A stretch of DNA of 47,146 nucleotides from Eubacteriales bacterium (lineage in GTDB: Bacteria > Bacillota > Clostridia > Christensenellales > UMGS416). Below are positions 8,080 through 16,014 of the stretch, in pieces. How positions within the stretch are numbered: the first letter of the stretch is position 1; each line of letters opens with the position of its first letter. The notes below the pieces were generated by a model that had not been told where the DNA came from, ran no database searches, and saw only the letters and a program-made list of their open reading frames with translations. The position numbers and the translations under genes are program-made. Where the stretch lies: contig JAQUVY010000008.1 in assembly GCA_028693155.1 (NCBI GenBank), forward strand, positions 1 through 47,146, in the 5' to 3' direction.

Positions 8080-9756
8080 TTAGCCCTCGGCTTTGTCTAT
8101 CACCGGATATACGCTGAAGGGTTCATCGCGAACATCCGCATAGGCGCGGTATTCGTGGCACGCATCGCCCCGTATGGAAAAGCCGGGCTTGGAATCGTTC
8201 AGCGGCGTCAGCCATTTTTCCGGGTGGGTCACGTCCCAGCGCAGTTGCACCGGGTTTGGCGCGCCCAGCGCGGCGTAGAGCAGCGGCCCGTGTTCCACCG
8301 CATAGCGTTCCTGATGCGGCAGCTCTTCGCCGCCGGTATAGTGGGTCACGCGGAACGTCCTGGGCAGATCCAAATGGAACACATCCCCCGCGCGCATCCC
8401 TTCGTGTGTCCGATAATAGGACTTGCCGTCGGGCACCGCCCAGCGCGGAATGCGCAGATGAAGCGCAAAGAGGTGAGTGGCTTCCTCCACCGTGATGGTG
8501 ACACGGCCGTCCTCGGGCAGATCGGTGTCGCAGCGCAGCGTCACCCCGCAGGGCAGGGCGGCGTGGCTGGGGGCGTACATGTCGCAATAAACATGCTCCT
8601 CGTTATAGCTATATAGAAACTGGGGCAGCAACCCCATCAAGCGGGTGCCCAGGCTGGCGCAGCAGGTGGCGCGGTCCAGATAGCGCCAGTCCTTGCCGCG
8701 TTCCAGAAAGTTCAGGTAGTGATACCCCACATCGTCCACCTGCGCGGCCAGCAGCACGTTGTACAGCGAATTTTCGATCTCATCGGCATAGTGGGCGTTG
8801 TCCGGCTCCAAGCGGTGCATCCGCTGGTTCAGCAGCATCCAAAAATTGGTGGAGCACAGCTCGTTGTAGTTATGGCTGGGGGACAGCCAGTTGCACCCGG
8901 GGTAGAAAGAGTCGTTTTCGCACATGTTGATGCCCCCGCCCACGTGCTGCCATTTGTCCTCATACATCCCCAGAGCGGCCTTGACCGTCTGCAAATAAAG
9001 GGGAGTGCCCGTGGCGCGGTACAGGTCGCAGTAGCCCTCCAGCGCGGTGAGCAGCGTGGAGTGCGGGTGGTTGCCGGGGTGATCGTAAATGGCGCGGTGA
9101 TCGCCGCGGATCACCTGCTCCAGCCACCAGGTTTCCTGATAATGGTCGATGGCCACCTGAATGTCGTCCCACTTGCCGTTGGGCGCGTCGTACATGCGGG
9201 TGTTGGCGAGGATGCCCTGAAAGCCCAGGTTCAGATCCTTTACATAGGGCAAAACCGGGCAGGTGTTGAAATAATCCGCCATGCCGCGAGCCAGCGCAAA
9301 GGCATCGTCTTCCCCGGCGTAGCCCGCGTCCAGCAGGCCGAAGGTGATCCACGCGCGGGTGTAGTTGGGATATTCCTTGCCGGAAAACTGCTCTCGGGGA
9401 ATGGGGATGAGAAAGCCGTCGCTGTCCTTGCAGGCGGCGATCTCCCCAAGCACGGTGCGCATCATGGCGCGCAGCGTTTCGTCCTCCTGCCACAGCAGGG
9501 CGGTGCCCGCGCCCATCAAAAATTCCCCGGCCGTTTGCCCCTTGAGATTGTTTTCAAAATGCCCCGCGTCGGCGGCGTAGGGTGCCCCGGGCGCGGGCTT
9601 ACCCGCGTGTACCCGATACCAGTACAGGAGGTGGTTTACATCAAACCCCTTAAGGAAAGAGAGGTTGTTGTCAAAGGCTTTTTTCAGCCGGCCGCCGGTG
9701 AGGCGCACCCCGCCGGTGGGTACATCCAGGCAATAAGGCACTGCATATTTCTTCAT
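8080..9756 (-). CDS. GH127-like (DUF1680) beta-L-arabinofuranosidase
   Basis: A 558-residue (alpha/alpha)6-barrel glycosidase of the DUF1680/GH127-GH146 group, whose founding member HypBA1 removes beta-L-arabinofuranose using a zinc-held cysteine nucleophile. The metal/catalytic set is present: Glu299-Leu-Cys301 (the E-x-C of acid/base plus zinc ligand), the adjacent pair Cys365-Cys366 in RATCCASLG, and a candidate zinc-binding Glu280 in MCENDS. The C-terminal ~150 residues form the usual beta-sandwich (FALHLRIPRW, VEHGPLLYA). No signal peptide, so it acts in the cytoplasm on imported sugar chains. GGAGGA supports ATG 9756. It is the last gene of an operon, 20 bases after a glycyl-radical enzyme; this pairing is not the classic hypBA order. 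Exact sugar specificity is not known. Confidence 0.85.
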   Translation of the reverse strand: MKKYAVPYCLDVPTGGVRLTGGRLKKAFDNNLSFLKGFDVNHLLYWYRVHAGKPAPGAPYAADAGHFENNLKGQTAGEFLMGAGTALLWQEDETLRAMMRTVLGEIAACKDSDGFLIPIPREQFSGKEYPNYTRAWITFGLLDAGYAGEDDAFALARGMADYFNTCPVLPYVKDLNLGFQGILANTRMYDAPNGKWDDIQVAIDHYQETWWLEQVIRGDHRAIYDHPGNHPHSTLLTALEGYCDLYRATGTPLYLQTVKAALGMYEDKWQHVGGGINMCENDSFYPGCNWLSPSHNYNELCSTNFWMLLNQRMHRLEPDNAHYADEIENSLYNVLLAAQVDDVGYHYLNFLERGKDWRYLDRATCCASLGTRLMGLLPQFLYSYNEEHVYCDMYAPSHAALPCGVTLRCDTDLPEDGRVTITVEEATHLFALHLRIPRWAVPDGKSYYRTHEGMRAGDVFHLDLPRTFRVTHYTGGEELPHQERYAVEHGPLLYAALGAPNPVQLRWDVTHPEKWLTPLNDSKPGFSIRGDACHEYRAYADVRDEPFSVYPVIDKAEG

Positions 9757-9776
9757 GTCGATTTCCTCCTGCGGTG

Positions 9777-11792
9777 TTAGATGGTATAGGACGTGCGCGC
9801 GATGATCTGATCCTGATAGGCCTTGTCCAGCTGCACAAAATGCCCGCTCCAGCCCCACACGCGCACGATGAGGTTTCGGTGCGCCTCGGGGTGCGCCTGG
9901 GCGTCCAGCAGCGTGTCCCGATCCACGGCGTTGAGCTGGAGTTGGTGGCCGCCCAGCTGAATGAAGGAACGCACCAGCTGCGCCACCTTGGTCATGCCCT
10001 CCTGATTTTGAAACACGGTGTCGTGCAGCTCCAGCGTCAGCGGCCCGCCGTTCATCACCCGGGGCAGACCCGGCCGCGCCATGGCCTGAATGACCGAAAG
10101 GGGACCGGCGTCGCGCACCAGCAGCGAGGGGGACAAGTTGGCACAAAGCACCTCTCCGGCGCGATGGCCGTCGCTCAGCGCGCCTAAGTCTTTGGCGTGC
10201 CACAGGTAATACATGGCCGAGCCGGTGCCCGGGCGGAAGATGCCGCTGCGCTCGTTTTTGCGCCCCTCCCAGGAGCCGGCAAAGGCGTCCAGCAGCGCGT
10301 CGGCGATGGGCAGGCACTCGGTGTCACGCCCCAGCTTGGGCGCGTCCTCCCGCAGCAAATGCAGCAGCGGCGCAGCGCCTTCAAAATTTTGCGCCAGCGC
10401 GGCCAGCAGCGCGTCGGGGCAGAGTGTCTTTTGCTCAAACACGTATTTTTTCACCGCGCAGAGCTGATCCACCGCGTCGGCAAAGCCTGTGCCGTGAATG
10501 CCGTAGTTGTTGTATTTCGCGCCTTGAGAAATGTCATGGCTGTAATCGCACATGAGGACGGACTGGTAGGGCGCCGGTTCCATCCACAGGGGCTTCACCG
10601 AGGCCTCCAGGGTGTCGGCGCGGGCGGTCAGCTCCGCCTTTACCCGGGCAAATAGCGTGTCGTAATCGGGGCTGTCCTTCAGGTGGGCGGCAATGGCGTC
10701 GCGAACGGCCTTGGCCAGCGAGACCGCGCCGATGTTGGGAATGTCCATCGCCGTGCCGGGAACGATGAACTCCCAGCAGGCGGCGACGGTATAATTGCGG
10801 GCATCCTCGGGCGCGTAGCCCCAGCGGATAAGCGCCGGGATCACCACGTCGTCGTTGGCGTACTGGGGGAAGCCCAAGCCCTGCCGGGTAAGCGCGGTGC
10901 AGCGCTCAAAAAGCTCCAGCGGCGTATCCCGGGTCACGCGCAGGTTGATCTTGGGGTCGATGCAGCGGTTGCGCAGGCTGGCGGTGAGGCAAATGCCGGT
11001 CAGCGCGTTGACGGCGCAGTTTCCCTGGGCGTCGCAGCCGCCCAGCATGAGGCTTTGGCCGTTGTCGCCCTGCTGCATGCCGCTGTACAGGTCGCTGTCC
11101 CGGTTAAAGGAGAGAAAAAACTCCTCGGTCAGCGCTTGGGCGTCCTCGGGGGTGAGCCGCCCGGCTTCCATATCGGCCTGATAATAGGGGAACATGAACT
11201 GATCGAACCGTCCCACCGTGTTGTGATACACATTGCTGGCCCACAGGCAAAAATGCAGCATGCGGAAGGCCTGCAGCGCTTCTTCGTAGGTGCGCGCGCC
11301 ATGGCGCACCGCGTGGGAAAGCCCTTGCCACTCGTAGCGGTCGGCATAGGCGAGCACCGCGTCAATGCAGGCGATGGCAGAGGTGAGATAGTCGGCGTCG
11401 CCTTCCTTTTGGGCAAGCAGCGCGCAAAGCCGATCCCGCCGGGGCAGCAGGCCATCGCGCAAAGCACCCTCCCAGTCGCTGGAAATGTTGCACACCCGCC
11501 CCTGCTCATGGATATAATGGCCGGCCTGCAGCCCTTCCTTTTCGCCCGGGGCGTACAGGTCGGGAAAGCTGATCAGCGTGCGCCAGCAGGGAATGCGCTC
11601 GCCGGGACGCCGCACGATGGTCTCCTCCTCCAAAAAGAGGCGCAGGCGCAGGGCGGCGCGGCGAGGCAGCGTCAGCGAAGGGGTCTGAATGCGGGCGGAA
11701 AGCTCCTGCCAACGCTGGGGAGAAAGCTCGCGTCGGCGGGCGCGGTGCGCGCCGCTTTGCAGATAACTGCGCTCTTGATCCAGATTGCTCAT
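9777..11792 (-). CDS. Glycyl-radical enzyme (pyruvate formate-lyase superfamily), unassigned reaction
   Basis: A 671-residue member of the glycyl-radical superfamily, shorter than typical lyases and dehydratases (about 780-850). The active-site thiyl Cys is Cys339 in AACWEF; the Cys-x-Glu arrangement (Glu341) is that of glycerol/diol dehydratase, choline lyase and hydroxyproline dehydratase, not the Cys-Cys of pyruvate formate-lyase. The C-terminal radical loop reads RVWGWSGHF with predicted radical Gly647, followed by DQIIART. The usual form is RVxGY, so Trp replaces Tyr and the x is also Trp. It starts one base after the activase stop (TAGCATG), so translation is coupled. Neighbours (activase, GH127, LacI) suggest a sugar- or glycoside-derived substrate. 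The reaction cannot be named from sequence. Confidence 0.85.
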   Translation of the reverse strand: MSNLDQERSYLQSGAHRARRRELSPQRWQELSARIQTPSLTLPRRAALRLRLFLEEETIVRRPGERIPCWRTLISFPDLYAPGEKEGLQAGHYIHEQGRVCNISSDWEGALRDGLLPRRDRLCALLAQKEGDADYLTSAIACIDAVLAYADRYEWQGLSHAVRHGARTYEEALQAFRMLHFCLWASNVYHNTVGRFDQFMFPYYQADMEAGRLTPEDAQALTEEFFLSFNRDSDLYSGMQQGDNGQSLMLGGCDAQGNCAVNALTGICLTASLRNRCIDPKINLRVTRDTPLELFERCTALTRQGLGFPQYANDDVVIPALIRWGYAPEDARNYTVAACWEFIVPGTAMDIPNIGAVSLAKAVRDAIAAHLKDSPDYDTLFARVKAELTARADTLEASVKPLWMEPAPYQSVLMCDYSHDISQGAKYNNYGIHGTGFADAVDQLCAVKKYVFEQKTLCPDALLAALAQNFEGAAPLLHLLREDAPKLGRDTECLPIADALLDAFAGSWEGRKNERSGIFRPGTGSAMYYLWHAKDLGALSDGHRAGEVLCANLSPSLLVRDAGPLSVIQAMARPGLPRVMNGGPLTLELHDTVFQNQEGMTKVAQLVRSFIQLGGHQLQLNAVDRDTLLDAQAHPEAHRNLIVRVWGWSGHFVQLDKAYQDQIIARTSYTI

Positions 11793-11793
11793 G

Positions 11794-12639
11794 CTATAAA
11801 ATACCTGCCTTTATTCCATATTTTGCAAAAATCTCCACATCCGCGCGGGGAGGAATGTTTTCCGGGAAGGAGGGGCGGTACGCCATGCCCAGCGAGGCGT
11901 ACTTGCCGCCGGCGGCGCGGTGGTAGGGCAGCAGCTCCACCTTTTCCAGCTGGGGGGCATCGGTCAGCAATTTCGCGGTCGCTTCGAGGTTTTCCTGCGT
12001 GTCGTTCACGGTGGGGATGAGCGGAATGCGCACCCGAAAGGGAATGCCTGAGGCTTTGAGCGCCTCCAGGTTGGCGAGGATGAGGGCGTTGTCCGCGCCG
12101 GTATAGCGCTTGTGCAGCGCCGTGTCCACCAGCTTGATGTCCAAAATCACCAGATCCATCTCCCGGCACACGCGCAGAAAGTCTTCCTTGGGCGCATAGC
12201 CGCAGGTCTCAATGCAGGCGTGCACATCGGGCAGCGCCCGCCGCACCGCCAGCACAAAATCGCTTTGCATCAGCGCCTCGCCGCCGGTAAAGGTGACACC
12301 GCCGCCGTTCATGGCCAGCAGCGGTGCCACGCGGCGAATGCGCGCGGCGACCTCCTCGTGTTCCGTGAGCTGCCCGGCGATGCGGATGCAGCCCTGGGGG
12401 CACCCCGGCACGCAGGCCCCGCAGGCGGTGCAGCCTTGCGGCGTGGGGCATACGGCGCGGCACTGCCCGCAGTGCGCGCACAGCGACTGCGTAACCACGC
12501 GCTGGGGCAGCGGGGAAAGCCCTTCCGGGTTGTGGCACCATTCACACCGCAGCGGGCAGCCCTTTAAAAACACGGCGCAGCGAATGCCCGGCCCGTCATA
12601 CACGGCGAATTCTTCCAGATCAAAAACCATACCCTTCAT
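11794..12639 (-). CDS. Glycyl-radical enzyme activating enzyme (radical SAM)
   Basis: A 281-residue radical-SAM activase that would install the glycyl radical on the enzyme encoded next. The SAM cluster motif is GCPLRCEWC (Cys28, Cys32, Cys35; C-x3-C-x2-C), and FTGGEALMQ is the GGE SAM-binding motif. Between them lies a two-cluster ferredoxin insert with Cys at about 54, 57, 60, 64 and 70, 73, 76, 80, the form found in activases of dehydratase- and decarboxylase-type enzymes. ATG 12639 is preferred because GAGG lies six bases upstream; a TTG at 12651 in frame would sit inside the operator. First gene of the operon, running into the glycyl-radical enzyme with a one-base gap. Confidence 0.92.
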   Translation of the reverse strand: MKGMVFDLEEFAVYDGPGIRCAVFLKGCPLRCEWCHNPEGLSPLPQRVVTQSLCAHCGQCRAVCPTPQGCTACGACVPGCPQGCIRIAGQLTEHEEVAARIRRVAPLLAMNGGGVTFTGGEALMQSDFVLAVRRALPDVHACIETCGYAPKEDFLRVCREMDLVILDIKLVDTALHKRYTGADNALILANLEALKASGIPFRVRIPLIPTVNDTQENLEATAKLLTDAPQLEKVELLPYHRAAGGKYASLGMAYRPSFPENIPPRADVEIFAKYGIKAGIL

Positions 12640-12650
12640 TGCAAGCCTCA

Positions 12651-12668
12651 AATATTAACGTTAATATT
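12651..12668. promoter_or_regulatory. LacI-type operator
   Basis: AATATTAACGTTAATATT is a perfect 18-bp palindrome with the central CG typical of LacI/GalR operators. It lies 7-24 bp downstream of the predicted transcription start and just upstream of the activase start codon. Confidence 0.8.
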
Positions 12669-12681
12669 TTAAGATAAAATA

Positions 12682-12710
12682 AACATAGCACACCACGCTT
12701 CCCTTGTCAA
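12682..12710 (-). promoter_or_regulatory. Promoter of the activase/glycyl-radical/GH127 operon
   Basis: On the minus strand TTGACA (12710-12705), 17-bp spacer, TATGTT (12687-12682). The -35 overlaps the stop codon of the lacI-type gene, so the enzymes have their own promoter. Confidence 0.8.
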
Positions 12711-13678
12711 CGCACATGGGGCAGCGCCAGGTGCACAGGGAGCGTATGCAGCGTAACGGGGGCGTCGGGCTGCTCGATGCGCGCCAGCAGCAGCGCCACG
12801 GCCTGCTGCGCCTCCGCCTCCATATCCGCCGCGACGGAGGGCAGGGCAAAGGGCACGTTCAGGGCGGCGGCGATGTGGTCGAAGCCCACCAAGGGGAAGC
12901 CGGCAGGCAGCGCGCCCGCGCTTTCCCAGGCCAGCAGGTCGTTAAAGGCGAAGACCCCGTCAAAGCCGCCGTCCAGCGTTTTGAGCACGGCGGCGGCATC
13001 CCGCCCCATGGGGGACAGCTCGCGAACCAGCGCGGCGTCGTACGCGACCCCGGCCTGGGCCAGTGCCCGGGCGTAGCCCTGCCCGCGCAGCCATGCGCTG
13101 GAGATGCAGCGGGGCGCGGACAGGTAAACGATGCGCCGGCAGCCCCGCTGCAAAAGGTAGCGGGTGGCCAGATAGCCTCCCTGCTCATCCTCCCAAACTA
13201 AAGTATCCTCCTGCAGGGCGGAAAATTGGCGCCCCAGCAGCAGACAGGGCACCCCGTGCCTGCGCAGCAGATCGGGACCCTCGCGCCCTTGCTGGCAGGG
13301 GCACAGGATGACGCCATCGGCCTTGCGCTGGATGGCCAGGCGCAGCACGGCCTCCTCCTGCGCGGGATCCTCGTTGGTGTTCAGGATCATCACCTGATAG
13401 CCCCGGGCGCGCAGCGCTGCCTCCAGACGCTTGGTTTTCTGAGCGAAAAGCGGGTTGCCGATGTCGCCAAAGGCCAGCGCCACCGTGCGGCTGCGCCCCG
13501 AGCGCAGCGACGCGGCCAGCACGTTGTGAACGTATCCCTGCGCCCGCGCTTCCTCGCGGATGCGCTCTTTGGTGGCCGGTGCCACCAGCGGGGAATCCCG
13601 CAGCGCCAGCGACACCGTGTTGGCCGTGACGCCAACGGCCTGCGCAATGGTTTTCAGGGTGGGACGGATGTCGGGCAC
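12707..13678 (-). CDS. LacI-family transcriptional regulator
   Basis: A 323-residue LacI/GalR repressor. The N-terminal helix-turn-helix and hinge read TLKTIAQAVGVTANTVSLAL and then RIREEARAQGYVHN, followed by a sugar-binding periplasmic-binding-protein-like core (VALAFGDIGNPLF, DGVILCP, GRQFSAL, GVFAFNDLLAWE, PLVGFDHI). GTG start at 13678 with AAAGGAG nine bases upstream. It lies directly upstream of the activase operon and faces the palindrome at 12651, so it probably represses that operon until a sugar binds. A small dyad (TGCCG-AAA-CGGCA, 13694-13706) lies in its own leader. Confidence 0.92.
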   Translation of the reverse strand: MPDIRPTLKTIAQAVGVTANTVSLALRDSPLVAPATKERIREEARAQGYVHNVLAASLRSGRSRTVALAFGDIGNPLFAQKTKRLEAALRARGYQVMILNTNEDPAQEEAVLRLAIQRKADGVILCPCQQGREGPDLLRRHGVPCLLLGRQFSALQEDTLVWEDEQGGYLATRYLLQRGCRRIVYLSAPRCISSAWLRGQGYARALAQAGVAYDAALVRELSPMGRDAAAVLKTLDGGFDGVFAFNDLLAWESAGALPAGFPLVGFDHIAAALNVPFALPSVAADMEAEAQQAVALLLARIEQPDAPVTLHTLPVHLALPHVR

Positions 13679-13719
13679 GGTGCAGCACTCCTTTGCCGAA
13701 ACGGCAGTCTATTTCTTTC

Positions 13720-13748
13720 ATCATAAGCCCAACGCCGGGCGGCGTCAA
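13720..13748 (-). promoter_or_regulatory. Promoter of the LacI-family gene
   Basis: Minus strand TTGACG (13748-13743), 17-bp spacer, TATGAT (13725-13720). Confidence 0.75.
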
Positions 13749-13825
13749 GGGCGGTAAAAGTCCGTTTTATGGGACGGAGCATCCGATAGAATAAACGGGT
13801 AAACAGGCAAAGGAGTGAAAAGCAT

Positions 13826-14311
13826 ATGCGCAGACCGGCGGCGGTTCGTTTTGTTGGCAACGGACAGGGTGAAAATGGAAAATCAGACCCAAACTTTACG
13901 CTTGGCAGAGTCTATCCGGCCTATTTTTTGGAATACAGCCGGGGGAGACGCAGCGCGCTGCACGTGAGCTGCGATGGAGGAACGGTGTTCTGCGGGGCGC
14001 CGCTGGAGCGCTTTGAGGTGATCCTCGATCTGGACGGGGCGCTGACCACGCCCGAAGCGGTGGTGCGCTGCGTCAAACCGGCGCGGGGGAGTCTGACGCC
14101 GGGGCGGATGTACCGCGCGCTGGGGTACGAGCGCGGCCGAGACGGTTCGCCGGTCTATCTGGTGGAGGACGACAGCGGGCGCAGCCAATTTTATCCGGCA
14201 CAATGCTTTGAGATCTTGGTGGATCATCAGAGCGTTTTGGCGGTGGGGAGCGGCATAGAAATTTACGCGTATGAGAGGCTGTTTTGCCGCCGGCGGCGGC
14301 AGTGCGGATAA
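13826..14311 (+). CDS. Small protein with two SH3-like repeats, function unknown
   Basis: A 161-residue soluble protein with no signal peptide or membrane segment. Two related units are visible: residues ~26-66 (LGRVYPAYFLEYSRG...PLERFEVIL) and ~90-131 (LTPGRMYRALGYERG...YPAQCFEIL). Each has a pattern of T/LxGRxY, a hydrophobic strand and a closing Y/L-P-x-x-x-F-E, like small beta-barrel repeats found in many clostridial proteins of unknown role. AAAGGAG upstream of ATG 13826 is strong. It ends 89 bases before the next gene, which has its own promoter. Function cannot be assigned. Confidence 0.7.
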   Translation: MRRPAAVRFVGNGQGENGKSDPNFTLGRVYPAYFLEYSRGRRSALHVSCDGGTVFCGAPLERFEVILDLDGALTTPEAVVRCVKPARGSLTPGRMYRALGYERGRDGSPVYLVEDDSGRSQFYPAQCFEILVDHQSVLAVGSGIEIYAYERLFCRRRRQCG

Positions 14312-14340
14312 AAGCGCAGGCCGTTCGCAAAAGAAAATCT

Positions 14341-14368
14341 TTGTATTTTCGCCTTTTTGGTGTAAAAT
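14341..14368 (+). promoter_or_regulatory. Possible promoter of the ywlC/Sua5 gene
   Basis: TTGTAT (14341-14346), 16-bp spacer, TAAAAT (14363-14368), 32 bp before the TTG start. Confidence 0.5.
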
Positions 14369-14400
14369 ACATTAGATTGTGTCGAATAGGGAGCGGTGTT

Positions 14401-15438
14401 TTGAAAACGATATTATGCAATGCAGATGAGCAGGCGCTGGCGCGGGCGAAGGATGCGTTGACGCGGGGAGAGGTCGTGGGCATCCCCACCGAGACGGTAT
14501 ACGGCCTGGCGGCCAACGGGCTGGACGCAGCGGCGGTGTGCCGCATCTTCCAGGCCAAGGGTCGCCCTGCGGATAACCCTCTTATTTTGCATGTGGCGGA
14601 GTTGGAGCAGGCAATCCCCCTGTTTACACAGGTTGAGGAAACGGCTCGCCGCCTGATGGAGGCGTTTTGGCCGGGTCCGTTTACCATCGTGCTGCCTGCG
14701 GCGGCGCAAGTGCCGCGGGAGGTGCGGGCGGATCTGCCCACGGTGGCGGTTCGCTGCCCTTCTCACCCCTGGGTTCATGCGCTCATTGCCCGGTGCGGCT
14801 TTCCGCTGGCCGCGCCCAGCGCCAACCTGAGCGGCAAACCCAGCCCCACCACGGTGCAGACCGTGTGGGACGACATGAACGGGCGCATTCCGTTGATCGT
14901 GGACGGAGGCCCGTGCAGCGTGGGGGTGGAGTCCACGGTGGTGGCGGTGAAGGACGGGCGCGTGCGCCTGCTTCGCCCCGGCGGCGTGACGGTGGAGCAG
15001 CTTGCGGCGGTGGCGGGGGAGATCACGGTGGACGAAGGCGTGCTGCACCCCTTGAGCGCCGGCGCGCGCCCGGCTTCGCCCGGCATGAAATACCGCCACT
15101 ATGCGCCCAACGCCCATGTGGTGCTCTACGAAGGGGCGGCCGAGGCGGTTCGGCGCGCGGTGTGCGCGGCTTACGACGAGGCCGACGAGGCACAGAAAAG
15201 ACCCGTGGTGATCGCCTGCGGCGCGCCGCAGCGCTATGGCGAGCGGCGGGTGTTTGACGCGGGCGGCAGCGCCCAGGTCTATGCGCAGCGCATTTTTTCG
15301 CTGCTGCGCCAAGCCGATGCCCAGGAGTGCACGGAGGTTCTGGCAGAGATGCCGGATGAGACGGGGATGGGGCTGGCGGTGCATAACCGTATGCTGCGTG
15401 CCGCCGGATTTCAGGTGAAAAACGTATCAGATCAGTGA
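14401..15438 (+). CDS. ywlC: Threonylcarbamoyl-AMP synthase (Sua5/YwlC)
   Basis: A 345-residue enzyme making threonylcarbamoyl-AMP from threonine, bicarbonate and ATP, the first step of t6A37 synthesis in ANN-decoding tRNAs. The YrdC domain (residues 1-~205) shows GEVVGIPTETVYGLAAN, KGRPADNPL, FWPGPFTIVL, RCPSHPW and PSANLSGKPSPT. The following ~130 residues form the Sua5 C-terminal domain, with PGMKYRHYAPNA at the junction, so this is the long Sua5 form rather than short TsaC. TTG start at 14401 fits GGAG seven bases upstream; no ATG fits. Followed after 9 bases by the YwlE-like phosphatase, the same order as in Bacillus. Confidence 0.93.
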   Translation: MKTILCNADEQALARAKDALTRGEVVGIPTETVYGLAANGLDAAAVCRIFQAKGRPADNPLILHVAELEQAIPLFTQVEETARRLMEAFWPGPFTIVLPAAAQVPREVRADLPTVAVRCPSHPWVHALIARCGFPLAAPSANLSGKPSPTTVQTVWDDMNGRIPLIVDGGPCSVGVESTVVAVKDGRVRLLRPGGVTVEQLAAVAGEITVDEGVLHPLSAGARPASPGMKYRHYAPNAHVVLYEGAAEAVRRAVCAAYDEADEAQKRPVVIACGAPQRYGERRVFDAGGSAQVYAQRIFSLLRQADAQECTEVLAEMPDETGMGLAVHNRMLRAAGFQVKNVSDQ

Positions 15439-15447
15439 GGAGTTTGG

Positions 15448-15894
15448 ATGAAGATCATATTTGTTTGCTCGGGAAATACCTGTCGCAGCCCCATGGCCGA
15501 GGCGCTGCTTCGCAGCGCACTGGTCACCCGGGGCAGCCATAACATCGAGGTGGATTCGGCGGGGATCTCCTGCCAGGGAGAACGCGCCTCCGCCGAGGCG
15601 GTGCGCGCCATGCAGAATTATGGCTTGGACATCAACTTCCGCATGTCCAAACAGCTGGACGGCGCCATGATACGCACCTGCGGGCTGGTCTTGACCATGA
15701 CCAACGCGCAAAAGCAGTATCTGCTGGAGGAGCTGCCGGGGTATGAGGACATTATCTTTACCCTGGGGGAGTTCTGCGGCACCGGGGAAGAAGTGGCCGA
15801 TCCCTACCGAATGGGCTACGAGGAATATGTGCGCTGCGCGGATCAGCTTGACCGGCTGACCCAGTGCGCGGCGGAAAAGCTGAGCAGGGAATAG
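15448..15894 (+). CDS. ywlE: Low-molecular-weight phosphatase, probable protein-arginine phosphatase (YwlE-like)
   Basis: A 148-residue LMW-PTP-fold phosphatase. The P-loop is CSGNTCRS: Cys7 nucleophile, Arg13 phosphate binder. The general acid is Asp in ADPYRMGYEEY. Position 11 is Thr. In Bacillus YwlE, Thr at this place favours phospho-arginine, while classical tyrosine phosphatases carry Ile (GNICRS), so arginine-phosphatase activity is predicted, opposing a McsB-type kinase that marks proteins for Clp degradation. The gene order after ywlC supports this. No mcsB lies in the window. A long hairpin with a T tract follows. Confidence 0.88.
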   Translation: MKIIFVCSGNTCRSPMAEALLRSALVTRGSHNIEVDSAGISCQGERASAEAVRAMQNYGLDINFRMSKQLDGAMIRTCGLVLTMTNAQKQYLLEELPGYEDIIFTLGEFCGTGEEVADPYRMGYEEYVRCADQLDRLTQCAAEKLSRE

Positions 15895-15909
15895 ATTGCC
15901 GGACGGCAA

Positions 15910-15973
15910 GCCGTTTTGACAGGAGGGAAAAAGCGCAAGCATTTCCATATTTTCCTGTGAAGGCGGCTTTTTT
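15910..15973 (+). terminator. Long imperfect terminator after ywlE
   Basis: GCCG (15910-15913) pairs with CGGC (15964-15967), with inner ACAGGA/TCCTGT and GGAAA/TTTCC pairings, followed by six T. The mnmA -10 begins four bases further on. Confidence 0.5.
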
Positions 15974-15976
15974 GTG

Positions 15977-15982
15977 TATAAT
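15977..15982 (+). promoter_or_regulatory. -10 element of the mnmA promoter
   Basis: Perfect TATAAT, 33 bp before the mnmA start. No good -35 is seen at the expected distance. Confidence 0.5.
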
Positions 15983-16014
15983 AGAGTTATCTTATCATAG
16001 CGCAAGGAGAGAGC

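Noticed and set aside
10683-12020. A 445-codon open frame on the plus strand opposite the glycyl-radical enzyme and its activase
   Set aside because: It is antisense to two genes with clear motifs, has an Ala/Gly/Arg/Val-rich composition typical of GC-rich shadow frames, and no ribosome site.
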